Positions 1 through 7,618 of a stretch of 40,518 nt of DNA are shown here, piece after piece (the first letter of the stretch is position 1; every line of letters starts with the position of its first letter). The stretch is from Pyrinomonadaceae bacterium. Lineage in GTDB: Bacteria > Acidobacteriota > Blastocatellia > Pyrinomonadales > Pyrinomonadaceae. Under the pieces are notes generated by a model. It was not told the origin of the DNA. It was given only the letters and a program-made list of their open reading frames with translations, and ran no database searches. Position numbers and translations under genes: made by a program. The stretch is from assembly GCA_013003215.1 (NCBI GenBank), contig JABDKD010000238.1:1-40518 (forward strand), given 5' to 3'.

Positions 1-352
1 TTTTGATCCCATGCGGCCTGTAAAGCGGCCCCAGGTCCACCCGCTTGGTTTCCTTCATTGCCTTGATGTCTATTACAGAAAGACTGTTTCCGGCGCCCCC
101 ACGGCCGCCATAGTTAGTAACATAGGCAGTTGAGCCGTCGTCCGTCACCACGATCTCGTGTGGCCCGTCTCCAACCTTTATCGTACCTAATACCTTATAA
201 TCTGCCGGGTTTAGGATTGTTAGGTCGTTTCCGGCCTTATTTAGAACCAGCAAATACTCACCGGAACTTGAAGCGGGTTGAGCACAAGCCAAAACCGATA
301 AGCCCAACATCAGAACGAACGCGCCAAAAACTCTGCGATCTATTAACTTCAT
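1..352 (-). CDS. YVTN-type beta-propeller lipoprotein (partial, C-terminus beyond the window)
   Basis: The minus-strand frame opens at ATG 352 and runs off the left edge after 117 codons, so only the N-terminus is seen. Residues 1-20 form a lipoprotein signal with lipobox LSVLAC, predicting a lipid-anchored cysteine. The mature part reads like blades of a YVTN/SMP-30-type propeller: repeated units with LLVLNKAGNDLTILN, a GDGPHEIVVTDDG strand pair, a YVTN tetrad and SLSVIDI. Such proteins are usually periplasmic or surface-anchored and often bind ligands or metals, but no substrate can be named here. The stop of the next upstream gene (699 aa) lies about 160 nt away with a terminator between, so this is probably its own transcription unit. 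Confidence 0.85.
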   Translation of the reverse strand, partial: MKLIDRRVFGAFVLMLGLSVLACAQPASSSGEYLLVLNKAGNDLTILNPADYKVLGTIKVGDGPHEIVVTDDGSTAYVTNYGGRGGAGNSLSVIDIKAMKETKRVDLGPLYRPHGIK

Positions 353-439
353 AAATAATCCTCCAGCTGATAGTAGATTCTTACGGATACTTTTCAAATT
401 GGGTTTCGACGTTTCAGGTTTCAATCATCAGGCCGCCAC

Positions 440-471
440 AAAAAAAGCTGCGTCCGATTAACGAACGCAGC
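440..471 (-). terminator. Rho-independent terminator of the 699-aa secreted protein gene
   Basis: On the minus strand a perfect 7-bp stem (GCTGCGT / ACGCAGC, 465-471 with 447-453) encloses an 11-nt loop and is followed at once by seven T (440-446). It lies 39 nt past the stop of the 510-2609 gene. Confidence 0.8.
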
Positions 472-509
472 CTCTGATTGTTTAATTACCGATAAACGGC
501 ATGTCCCGA

Positions 510-2609
510 TCAGTCATCAGTTCGGGGCACCCCAACAAAGTTCACTCCGGTAATGTTTCCATTCACCTCAACTTGTTGAGCCGTGAAGGTATACAGTTTT
601 GACGAAGGTACGACGTCATAAGTGAAACCCGGAGTAACGTCTGTGAAATTGAAGAATCCGAAAGGATTCGTCAACGTCCAGGTTATCTCTCCACCAGGAG
701 CTATCATCGCAACCGCCGTCCTGCCGGCCGGAGTCCCTGCCTGAGTGGTAACACGACCCGCAACGGAAACGCCTGCGACGGATCCGGAATTAGGCCTCAT
801 AACCTGAACAGTTATCGGACTACCTGTTTTGAAGAATCCGATAGTCGCATCCCCAAGCACCGGTGGCTGGTTTGATTCAAACCTGAAGTTATACAGCGTT
901 CCCCACCTGATCGCATTTGCGTTTGCATTCGTTGCAAACAACTCAGTCGACCAGGAGACCTCAGTATCCGAAGTACTGGCCGTCCAAGGTGATTCGCTAA
1001 ATCCGCTACCTCCTGTACCGTCATTCGCGGTACCAGGATGCTGCGGAGGCGAGTGGAATCCGATACTGGTGGCCGACGCGTCCACCTCTTTAGAGACAGC
1101 GAATGACCCGATGGCACGGTCGAGATTTTCGTTATAAACCGCATACTCATAGTGCCATGTAGTTGAATTTATCTGAGTTACCTTGTAGGCAACGATACCG
1201 GTTCCGTCAACGCCCGGTACCGGCTCAAACGGAACGAAAGTCGCGCCCGTCCATGCCTCAATTGCGGCGGCTTCCCGCACAGTGCTACCAATCGGTGAAA
1301 AACTAAATGAAGTCGTTCCGCTTACACCGTACTGACGATACGATACATTGTTGTACATATTGCATTCGCCGGGATTCGATTGGCAGTGATCGTACTCATG
1401 CGGCGTGATGTACTGGCCTTCGGCGTAATAAGTAGCTCCCGAGTTCAACGAAACATTCAAATCATCCTTGTGCGTCAAAATCCGGTGGGTTGTACTGTCA
1501 TGCGAATGGCCCGAGTGGTTGTTCGGAGGAGTAGCTGAGTTTCCGTCCGGATAAAAACCGTCAAACGGATTGATCCAAGCTCGGTGACCAAGATTTGGAC
1601 CCGCATTCAAACCCGCACTGTAAGGATCAGAACATCCTGAGCCAAGTCTCGAACCGCCCGTTCCGTTACATCCCAATTGGCAAAGATTCTGGGTAAGCGC
1701 GGTAAAAGCATGCTTCACACTCGACTGACCGATTTGCTCAAATCTGTCCCCATTAGCGCTCATGCGATACATGTTCTGCGGAATCACAGGGTGATCGTTG
1801 TTAGGCAATCTGAACCAGTTAAGATCTACCGTTCCGTAATTACAGGAGGTCGTTCCCAATGCCAAACCCACATAATCGCCGCTCGACCCAAACTGCGTAA
1901 GTCCGAATACGTCCCCGACAACTACGTCGGGACCAGGTCGCGTTCCGGCGTTGTCCGGATCGGGTGGAAGCGTTTGCTTTTCAACCCCGCCATCTGCGAT
2001 CTCAGCAACTTCAATCACTTTAAGAGTCGCATCAACAGAAATGGTTCCGACTTGTTTGCCCGCGTCATCCGGTCGACCCAAAGTTGCTGCGAAATCGTTG
2101 GACATCAATACTCGCCCGCCTTTGACCTGGAATGTCCTGCCGTTTGGCTCATATGCCATCAAATGACCTTCGATGTTGAAGAACTTGAATCCAAGTTTCG
2201 CGTCACGAATAACCATTTCGTGGTGTTCACCGAATGGAGCTCTTTCAAGGACAAGGTTTTTATACGATTCGCTGAGTTTCGCAGGAAGCTCAGGGAAATT
2301 TTCGGGATTCAAAGCCATGGACCCCGGTAAAGCGCCTCTCAGCTCGTTCTCAAAAGCAACAACTTTGAAGTACGAATCCTTCTCAATCTGAAATTGAGCG
2401 GGTCCTTTCTCCATCTTCCCCCGGCTTCGGAAACCGTTAACAGCTTCCAAATCAAGGTCCAGTGAGACGTTGCCTTTTGAGACAATCATCATTTCAAGGG
2501 TGCCGGTATTCGCATTCGGGTTAGCTTTCTTCGAGCCCGACAAAAATCCAAACAAGCCGTTAAACGGCAAGTAGAATGCGAGCGCAAACACAATCAATGG
2601 CTTAAACAT
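510..2609 (-). CDS. Secreted protein of unknown function with C-terminal carboxypeptidase-regulatory-like domain
   Basis: The 699-residue product starts with a hydrophobic segment (about residues 4-22), probably a signal peptide or anchor, then a low-complexity NPNANTG linker. I do not recognise the large middle part. It is rich in Gly, Asn and Ser and contains a His-rich HSGHSHD stretch and several Cys (near SCNYG, LCQLGCNG, GSGCSD), so metal binding or disulfides are possible. The last ~80 residues (GVSVAGRVTTQAGTPAGRTAV onward, then FGFFNFTDVTPG) look like a CarboxypepD_reg/CnaB-like beta-sandwich, a common adhesion or spacing module of exported proteins. Start ATG 2609 has an AAGGA motif about 11 nt upstream. 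A hairpin terminator follows the stop. It is divergent from the polyferredoxin gene. Confidence 0.8.
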   Translation of the reverse strand: MFKPLIVFALAFYLPFNGLFGFLSGSKKANPNANTGTLEMMIVSKGNVSLDLDLEAVNGFRSRGKMEKGPAQFQIEKDSYFKVVAFENELRGALPGSMALNPENFPELPAKLSESYKNLVLERAPFGEHHEMVIRDAKLGFKFFNIEGHLMAYEPNGRTFQVKGGRVLMSNDFAATLGRPDDAGKQVGTISVDATLKVIEVAEIADGGVEKQTLPPDPDNAGTRPGPDVVVGDVFGLTQFGSSGDYVGLALGTTSCNYGTVDLNWFRLPNNDHPVIPQNMYRMSANGDRFEQIGQSSVKHAFTALTQNLCQLGCNGTGGSRLGSGCSDPYSAGLNAGPNLGHRAWINPFDGFYPDGNSATPPNNHSGHSHDSTTHRILTHKDDLNVSLNSGATYYAEGQYITPHEYDHCQSNPGECNMYNNVSYRQYGVSGTTSFSFSPIGSTVREAAAIEAWTGATFVPFEPVPGVDGTGIVAYKVTQINSTTWHYEYAVYNENLDRAIGSFAVSKEVDASATSIGFHSPPQHPGTANDGTGGSGFSESPWTASTSDTEVSWSTELFATNANANAIRWGTLYNFRFESNQPPVLGDATIGFFKTGSPITVQVMRPNSGSVAGVSVAGRVTTQAGTPAGRTAVAMIAPGGEITWTLTNPFGFFNFTDVTPGFTYDVVPSSKLYTFTAQQVEVNGNITGVNFVGVPRTDD

Positions 2610-2733
2610 ATTTCTTTAGTCCTTTTTCTCTAGAGTCAAAAGTGGGTTTTTACAAAAAGTCGGAATGACCTTTTTACCTTATTCTAGTACATTTTAGCAA
2701 GCTGACTTTTCTGTTCAGGTCCACGCAAATGCA

Positions 2734-4617
2734 ATGAAGAAAGGCTGTAAACCAAAGGAAACGCAGAATAAACGCTCGATTCCGCTTCCTGTTCTGGGGA
2801 ATAAAGAGAAAGACAAAGGAATCGCTGACTCCAAAACCAGTCGTTGGCGTGCCGCTGCACTCATTACGCTTAACCTGTTGATGATCGCGCATATCATTCA
2901 ATGGCGGATTACCGGATCAACCGTTTCTCCAATAGAACCATCTGAGGCGATGTTTACGATCCAAAACGGAGCCGTAAACGCCGGATTCATCTTTTTTGCG
3001 CTGGCTATTCTCGCAACCCTTATATTCGGCCGATTTGTTTGCGGTTGGGGTTGCCACATCGTCGCACTTCAGGATTTCTGTGCGTGGCTTTTAAAGAAAA
3101 TCGGGATGAAACCCCGACCGTTTCGTTCACGTGTGCTGGTATATGTCCCGGTACTTGTCGCCTTTTACATGTTTGTCTGGCCAACAATCCTTAAATTCTT
3201 TGTAAAAGCCGAGAACGAGCCTCTGTTTCCCGGGTTTACGAATCACATCATCACGACAGACTTTTGGGCTACCTTTCCACCGGTCGCGGTCGCCATTCCA
3301 TTCCTTTTTATTTGCGGCTTTGTAACGGTCTATTTTCTGGGCTCGAAAGGGTTCTGCACATACGGCTGCCCGTACGGAGGTGTATTCGTGTTTGCGGACA
3401 AGGTGGCGCCGGGCCGAATCAGGGTAACTGAAGACTGCAACGAATGCGGTCATTGTACCGCCACCTGTACCTCCAACGTTCTCGTGCATGCCGAAGTCAA
3501 AGAACATGGAATGGTTGTCGATCCGGGCTGTATGAAATGCATGGACTGCGTTAGTGTTTGCCCGAACGACGCGCTCTACTTCGGATTCGGAAAACCATCG
3601 GTTGGGACTGAAAACAAAGTCGCCAGAAGATACTCGCTCACCTGGCCAGAAGAAATCGCCGCCGCTTTGGTGTTTTTTGTCAGTTTTATGGCAGCCTGGG
3701 ACGCTTACCAGATGGTCGCGATGCTTATGGCATTGGGAATTGCGATCGTAACGACGTTCCTTGCCGTAAAGTCATGGCAGTTGATTCTCTCGAAACAATC
3801 TTCATTTTATAAGTTCTCTCTAAAAACCGGCGGCAAGGTCACCGTGTACGGAATTGCTTTTCTTGCGTTTTCAGGAGCCTGGATTGGGCTAAACGCTCAT
3901 ACCGGCTGGATTAACTATAACGAATCCCGGGGCAGGGCCGCGTTTGAAAGTGTCGCGATTCCGGATGAGCTGGCGCTCGCACAGGTGAACCCCGGCCAGT
4001 GGTTAAAAGGAAATGAGGTCGAAACCGTGAAGTCCGGAGTTGAACATTTCCGAACCGCGGCCTCCCAAGGGTTATTTGTAAACAAGGTGGCACTTCCAAA
4101 ACTCGCCTGGCTTGAATTCCTATCGGGTGATCCCGAGTCAGCTACAAAGACCCTCTCGAGATCTGCTGAATACCAGGATGGGGCCGAAAAGGCGCTAAAC
4201 CTTTATTATCGGGGCGCGATTCTTAACCGCCAGGGCAAACACCGTGAAGCGCTTGAAAGCCTTGAGAAAGCGCTGAACGTGCGTCCCGATCTGATCGTGG
4301 CACGCGAGGAACGAGGGGTAGCGCTTTGGCATCTCGGGAAGAAGAACGAGGCTGTCGATAGTTGGAAAGCCGCGGTTGAGCGAAATCCCCGCCTGGTAAT
4401 AAGCGCAAACATGATTTCCGGAGCGGCTGAACTGAGAGGAGATAATGGTGAAGCCGTGAACTTTGAGAAACAGGCCGATGCCAACACCCCGAATGACCCT
4501 TATTTCCATTGGATGCTTGGGCTACGGCTCAAAGACACTGGAATGAAAAATCTTTCGGAAAAGCACTTTGAATTGGCGGCTCGCTTAAACCCCGCCTTCC
4601 GCGCGAGGCAGCGCTAG
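2734..4617 (+). CDS. Membrane polyferredoxin (NapH/NosR/CcoG-like 4Fe-4S protein) with C-terminal TPR repeats
   Basis: 627 residues. Several membrane segments (about 42-58, 84-100, 133-155, 185-203, 305-350, 370-390) carry the two membrane-edge motifs of the NapH/NosR family, CGWGCH (103-108) and CTYGCP (208-213). Two classic 4Fe-4S clusters follow: C235-x2-C238-x2-C241-x3-C245 and C266-x2-C269-x2-C272-x3-C276-P. Such proteins pass electrons from quinol or flavin donors across the membrane to periplasmic reductases or metal-centre assembly. From about residue 400 the chain turns into TPR-like helical pairs (ALESLEKALNVRPDLIVARE, NPRLVISANM, GLRLKDTGMKNLSEKHF), an uncommon tail suggesting a docking role. 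No reductase lies alongside, so the partner is unknown. Its TAG stop lies inside the terminal repeat of the neighbouring MITE-like element. Confidence 0.88.
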   Translation: MKKGCKPKETQNKRSIPLPVLGNKEKDKGIADSKTSRWRAAALITLNLLMIAHIIQWRITGSTVSPIEPSEAMFTIQNGAVNAGFIFFALAILATLIFGRFVCGWGCHIVALQDFCAWLLKKIGMKPRPFRSRVLVYVPVLVAFYMFVWPTILKFFVKAENEPLFPGFTNHIITTDFWATFPPVAVAIPFLFICGFVTVYFLGSKGFCTYGCPYGGVFVFADKVAPGRIRVTEDCNECGHCTATCTSNVLVHAEVKEHGMVVDPGCMKCMDCVSVCPNDALYFGFGKPSVGTENKVARRYSLTWPEEIAAALVFFVSFMAAWDAYQMVAMLMALGIAIVTTFLAVKSWQLILSKQSSFYKFSLKTGGKVTVYGIAFLAFSGAWIGLNAHTGWINYNESRGRAAFESVAIPDELALAQVNPGQWLKGNEVETVKSGVEHFRTAASQGLFVNKVALPKLAWLEFLSGDPESATKTLSRSAEYQDGAEKALNLYYRGAILNRQGKHREALESLEKALNVRPDLIVAREERGVALWHLGKKNEAVDSWKAAVERNPRLVISANMISGAAELRGDNGEAVNFEKQADANTPNDPYFHWMLGLRLKDTGMKNLSEKHFELAARLNPAFRARQR

Positions 4618-4848
4618 CCCGTATTTCTCACGAGGGAAAGGAATTATCGGGAAATACCGCAAAGGAGTCTAGTCCAAAACTCGTAAAGCATAGCTATTCT
4701 ATGATTCTAGAGTTTTGGGCGGGAATCCGAAGCCGGATTTTCCGAGAATGCCTTTAGGAACAGGCAGTTATTCGCCCGTTTCACCTAAACTATGTCCCAT
4801 GATCAGTTTTCAAGTGCCTGTTCCGCCCTTGTGAGAGATGCGGGCTAG
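4614..4848. mobile_element. MITE-like palindromic element, about 235 bp, no coding capacity
   Basis: Ends are imperfect inverted repeats. The left end (4614-4636) and the reverse complement of the right end (4826-4848) match at 20 of 23 positions and both begin CTAGCCCG. Inside are further inverted repeats: a perfect 10-bp pair (4757-4766 with 4815-4824, GGAACAGGCA / TGCCTGTTCC), a 9-bp pair (4674-4682 with 4710-4718), a 7-bp pair (4621-4627 with 4651-4657) and a tight 6-bp hairpin (4724-4739). No ORF of note is present. It fills the gap between two convergent genes almost exactly: it supplies the stop codon of the polyferredoxin gene and ends one base before the msrA stop. The outermost CTAG could be a target duplication. 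A non-autonomous transposon relic is the best reading; a large REP/BIME is the alternative. Confidence 0.65.
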
Positions 4849-4849
4849 A

Positions 4850-5389
4850 TCAAACCTTTAGCTTATCGGCGAAGACCTTTCTGAACTTCGCGACTTTCGG
4901 ACCGACAACCGCGGCGCAATATCCCTGATTCGGGTTATTGGCATAGTAGTCCTGGTGGTAATCCTCGGCGTCATAAAAGTTTGTAAACTCAGTGACTTCA
5001 GTCACAACCGGGTCCGAAAAGATCCCTTCTTCTTCGATTTCTTCGATTAGCTCCTCCGCAATCTTTTTCTGATTTTCAGAATGATAGAAAATCGCCGATC
5101 GGTATGACTCGCCAACGTCGTTACCCTGCCGGTTCAGCGTCGTGGGATCATGCGTCGCAAAGAATATCTGCAAAAGCTCCTTGTAAGTGATTTCAGAGGG
5201 GTCGAATTTCAATTGCACGGCTTCAGCGTGGCCGGTGGTCTCGGCACATACCTCTTGATAGGTCGGGTTTTCTGTATGCCCTCCCGAATACCCGGAGACA
5301 ACGTCCTCAACCCCCCGAAGGGCATCAAAAACAGCTTCCGTACACCAAAAACAACCGCCGGCCAGCGTCGCAGTTTCTAAATTACTCAA
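4850..5389 (-). CDS. msrA: Peptide-methionine (S)-S-oxide reductase MsrA
   Basis: 179 residues, the usual MsrA size. The catalytic motif GGCFWCTE lies at residues 11-18, with C13 as nucleophile. Further family signatures are GVEDVVSGYSGG, VCAETTGHAEAV, FFATHDPTTLNRQGNDVG and YHQDYYANNPNQGYC, the last supplying a C-terminal recycling Cys. It reduces the S-epimer of methionine sulfoxide in proteins, using thioredoxin. The start is a TTG at 5389, supported by AGAGG 8 nt upstream that overlaps the mtnC stop codon. With an 11-nt gap it is almost surely co-transcribed with the methionine-salvage genes mtnB-mtnD-mtnC. No MsrB domain or gene is visible nearby. Confidence 0.96.
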   Translation of the reverse strand: MSNLETATLAGGCFWCTEAVFDALRGVEDVVSGYSGGHTENPTYQEVCAETTGHAEAVQLKFDPSEITYKELLQIFFATHDPTTLNRQGNDVGESYRSAIFYHSENQKKIAEELIEEIEEEGIFSDPVVTEVTEFTNFYDAEDYHQDYYANNPNQGYCAAVVGPKVAKFRKVFADKLKV

Positions 5390-5397
5390 TTCTTTAA

Positions 5398-5403
5398 CCT
5401 CTA
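5398..5403 (-). promoter_or_regulatory. Shine-Dalgarno of msrA overlapping the mtnC stop
   Basis: Minus-strand TAGAGG joins the mtnC stop codon (TAG) to a GAGG ribosome binding site placed 8 nt before the TTG at 5389. It decides the msrA start and implies translational coupling. Confidence 0.65.
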
Positions 5404-6093
5404 CTCCAATTCATCAAGAGTTTCTATCGAAACATGTCCCTTGTAATCCTGAACCTCTTCATTGCCCGGTCGGATTGACAGCCTTGTATCGAGACCTGCG
5501 GCCTTCGCGGCCTCGAGCTCGTTCATGGAATCAGATACAAACAACACGTTCTCCGCCTGACCTCCAAGCTTCGAACAAATATAACTATAGCTTTTCGGGG
5601 CGGTTTTATTTCCGAAATGAGTATCAAAATAGTCGGAAATATACTCAGTCAGATCACCCAGTTCAGTATGAGCGAATAGTAGCTTTTGTGCCAAAACGCT
5701 TCCCGAAGAATAGATGGCGACCGATTTCCCCTTTGAAGTCCAACGGCGAAAAGCATCAGGAACATCTTTGTACACGATGGCTTTCAGAGAGCCGTTTTCA
5801 TAGCCTGTCCTCCAGATCAGGCCCTGAATAGTCTTCAATGGTGTCGACTTTCGGTCCTTATCGATCAAATACTCGAGATAATCAGCTGCCGATTCAGGTC
5901 CTGTTATTTCAGATGCGTATTCAGCATCATCGTCGCACTCACCACGAAGAAGACGCATTTCGGTCGCAAGCTGACTGTAATTGTCTGATACATAACCTCT
6001 TACGCGTTCCTTCGCGTACGGGAAGAGTATCTTATGAACAAAATCAATGGGTGTTGTTGTCCCCTCGATATCGAGAAGAATCGTTGAATACAT
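5401..6093 (-). CDS. mtnC: Acireductone synthase (enolase-phosphatase E1) MtnC
   Basis: 230 residues, HAD superfamily. The first motif LLDIEGTTTPIDFVH (residues 6-20) is diagnostic for MtnC: the usual DxD is DxE. Later motifs are SSGSVLAQKLLF (HAD motif II Ser) and VLFVSDSMNELEAAKAAG (acidic motif IV). In the methionine salvage pathway it enolises 2,3-diketo-5-methylthiopentyl-1-phosphate and then dephosphorylates it to the acireductone used by MtnD. The ATG at 6093 lies one base past the mtnD stop, so the genes are coupled. Order mtnB-mtnD-mtnC-msrA; mtnA, mtnK/mtnP are not in the window. Confidence 0.96.
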   Translation of the reverse strand: MYSTILLDIEGTTTPIDFVHKILFPYAKERVRGYVSDNYSQLATEMRLLRGECDDDAEYASEITGPESAADYLEYLIDKDRKSTPLKTIQGLIWRTGYENGSLKAIVYKDVPDAFRRWTSKGKSVAIYSSGSVLAQKLLFAHTELGDLTEYISDYFDTHFGNKTAPKSYSYICSKLGGQAENVLFVSDSMNELEAAKAAGLDTRLSIRPGNEEVQDYKGHVSIETLDELE

Positions 6094-6094
6094 C

Positions 6095-6658
6095 TTAGGT
6101 TCGCGTAACCGGAATATGGCTCACACCAAAACAGAGCGGCTGGTAACCATCTTCTTTTCGGCTGTCAGTGTAGTGCGGCGTCCAGCCTGACGGGTCCTCA
6201 AACAGACGTATTGCGCGAACCGTTTTGTCCTCGCAAAGGTTAAACCAGTGCCGCGTTCCCTTCGGGACCCGAATCAGATCTCCGGCCTCCATTTCGATCG
6301 AGACCACATCCGTGTTCTCCGGAGCGATATGAAAAAGGCCGTGACCCTTGATGATAAATCGCACCTCGTCTTCATCATGCCAGTGCTCTTTGTTGAACTT
6401 ATCGAGCATGTCCTCGAGACCGGGCGTGTCAGGCACAATGTTTATGACATCGGCATGGACGTACCCGCCTTGCTCCTTAAGACTTTCGATCTCGGGAGCG
6501 TAGGCATCAAGAATCTCATCATCTGATGCGTGATCGCCGACCCTTGGCCCACCGGTGTCCCATCGCTCATAAGTGATTCCAAGCGATTTCAAATTGTTTC
6601 GAATCTCTTCAAAACCTGATAACCGTTCCCCGTGTTTCGGATTACTCAGTATTGCCAT
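6095..6658 (-). CDS. mtnD: Acireductone dioxygenase MtnD
   Basis: About 187 residues of cupin fold. The metal-binding motif HWHDEDEVRF (two His and a Glu) and the later His in PKGTRHWF match the three-His, one-Glu site of ARD enzymes. With Fe(II) the enzyme gives 2-keto-4-methylthiobutyrate, the methionine precursor; with Ni(II) it gives an off-pathway product. The sequence does not reveal the metal. I place the start at ATG 6658; a TTG at 6664, immediately after the mtnB stop (6665-6667), would add two residues (product MAMAIL...). It sits between mtnB and mtnC without gaps. Confidence 0.95.
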   Translation of the reverse strand: MAILSNPKHGERLSGFEEIRNNLKSLGITYERWDTGGPRVGDHASDDEILDAYAPEIESLKEQGGYVHADVINIVPDTPGLEDMLDKFNKEHWHDEDEVRFIIKGHGLFHIAPENTDVVSIEMEAGDLIRVPKGTRHWFNLCEDKTVRAIRLFEDPSGWTPHYTDSRKEDGYQPLCFGVSHIPVTRT

Positions 6659-6664
6659 AGCCAA

Positions 6665-7291
6665 CTATGCAGACTGTTCAAGCTGTAGTCTTCTTACAAC
6701 GGCTTCGAACAAGAACTCCAGTATCTCAACGTGTCTTTGCGCTTCGGCGATATCGGTTCCCCAAGTATAAAGCCCGTGCCGGCGCAAATAGATACCGTGA
6801 ATGTCTCTGTTTTGCTCCAAAACATTTTCGACTGCTTTGGAAAGCGATGTATAGTCCTGCGAATTCTCGATCACCGGAATGCGTTCAATGTGTTCGTGCG
6901 TATCGACGCCCGATAAACCTTTCAGCATTTCGTAGCCTTCGATTTCTATCGATCCCTTCTCCAAGAAGAGGTCCGAGAGCACGGTTCCCCATACGGAATG
7001 TGTGTGCATTACCGACACCACACCGGGTCGAAGCCAGTAGATGGTGAGATGCAGGCAAGTCTCGGCAGACGCTCGCCCAATGCCTGAAACCGCGTTTCCA
7101 TCTCCATTGACCTCAAGAAAGCTATCAGAGTTCATCTCGCCCTTTGGGTTTCCACTTGCCGAGATCAATACACGGACCGGATCTTCGGAAACCAAAGCCG
7201 ATATGTTTCCACTCGTACCGAGCATCCAGCCGCGACCATAAAAGCCCTTCGCGCATCTGCAGAGGGCGTTCAAAACCCTGCTTCTGTCCAT
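6665..7291 (-). CDS. mtnB: Methylthioribulose-1-phosphate dehydratase MtnB
   Basis: 208 residues, class II aldolase/adducin fold. GTSGNIS near residue 26, SASGNPKGEM, the zinc-binding HTHS in SVMHTHSVWG and the RRHGLYTWG segment with a third His are typical of MtnB and separate it from fuculose-phosphate aldolases. It dehydrates methylthioribulose-1-phosphate to the diketone used by MtnC. It is the first gene of the mtnB-mtnD-mtnC-msrA run. No convincing Shine-Dalgarno precedes ATG 7291, and no SAM riboswitch signature is visible upstream. Confidence 0.95.
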   Translation of the reverse strand: MDRSRVLNALCRCAKGFYGRGWMLGTSGNISALVSEDPVRVLISASGNPKGEMNSDSFLEVNGDGNAVSGIGRASAETCLHLTIYWLRPGVVSVMHTHSVWGTVLSDLFLEKGSIEIEGYEMLKGLSGVDTHEHIERIPVIENSQDYTSLSKAVENVLEQNRDIHGIYLRRHGLYTWGTDIAEAQRHVEILEFLFEAVVRRLQLEQSA

Positions 7292-7574
7292 GATTTCGAG
7301 TGTATTTCACAGATCGGATTCGGGCAAACTTCCGAGCTCTCCGTGCCGTCAATCTCGAACTCGATCCCGGGGCTATCACATCTTTTGCATTTGCTGTATT
7401 ACGAAATCGCCCTGTCGTATCAATTAGAGCAATTACATAAAGATAGATAAGCGGACGATGCTTCGTGGATTGTAAAACTTATTTTCGGATGGCCGTGATC
7501 AGCTTTCTCTCTGATGAAGTGCGTAAGAAATCGTAAGCAGGATTAGGACTGGGCACGCATTTCGAAAACCGAGC
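7292..7574. other. Intergenic region upstream of mtnB
   Basis: Non-coding stretch between mtnB and the terminator of the M48 gene. I see no RNA gene, repeat or riboswitch. A weak minus-strand candidate promoter (TTGATA, 16 nt, TAATAC, about 7400-7427) is too poor to call. A short minus-strand ORF overlapping mtnB (7125-7379) has no protein-like features. Confidence 0.4.
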
Positions 7575-7610
7575 AAAAAGATTGCGTCAAACAAGCCAAA
7601 AGGACGCAGC
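7575..7610 (-). terminator. Probable terminator of the M48-propeller gene
   Basis: Minus strand: TGCGTC (7603-7608) pairs with GACGCA (7583-7588), and a run of five T (7575-7579) follows three nt later. The stem is short and the loop is 14 nt, so it is moderate evidence only. Confidence 0.45.
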
Positions 7611-7618
7611 TAAATCAT

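Noticed and set aside
1677-2330. Open frame of 217 codons antisense to the 699-aa secreted protein
   Set aside because: No ribosome site and no protein-like pattern; the opposite frame has a signal peptide, a terminator and sensible domains.
4614-4848. Simple bidirectional terminator between polyferredoxin and msrA
   Set aside because: Terminal repeats 235 bp apart and several nested palindromes exceed what a terminator needs, although the element may also stop transcription.
7125-7379. 84-codon minus-strand frame overlapping the mtnB start
   Set aside because: Overlaps mtnB heavily in another frame and reads as a low-information basic peptide.
7292-7618. SAM riboswitch before the methionine-salvage genes
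   Set aside because: None of the conserved SAM-I core stretches is visible on the minus strand.
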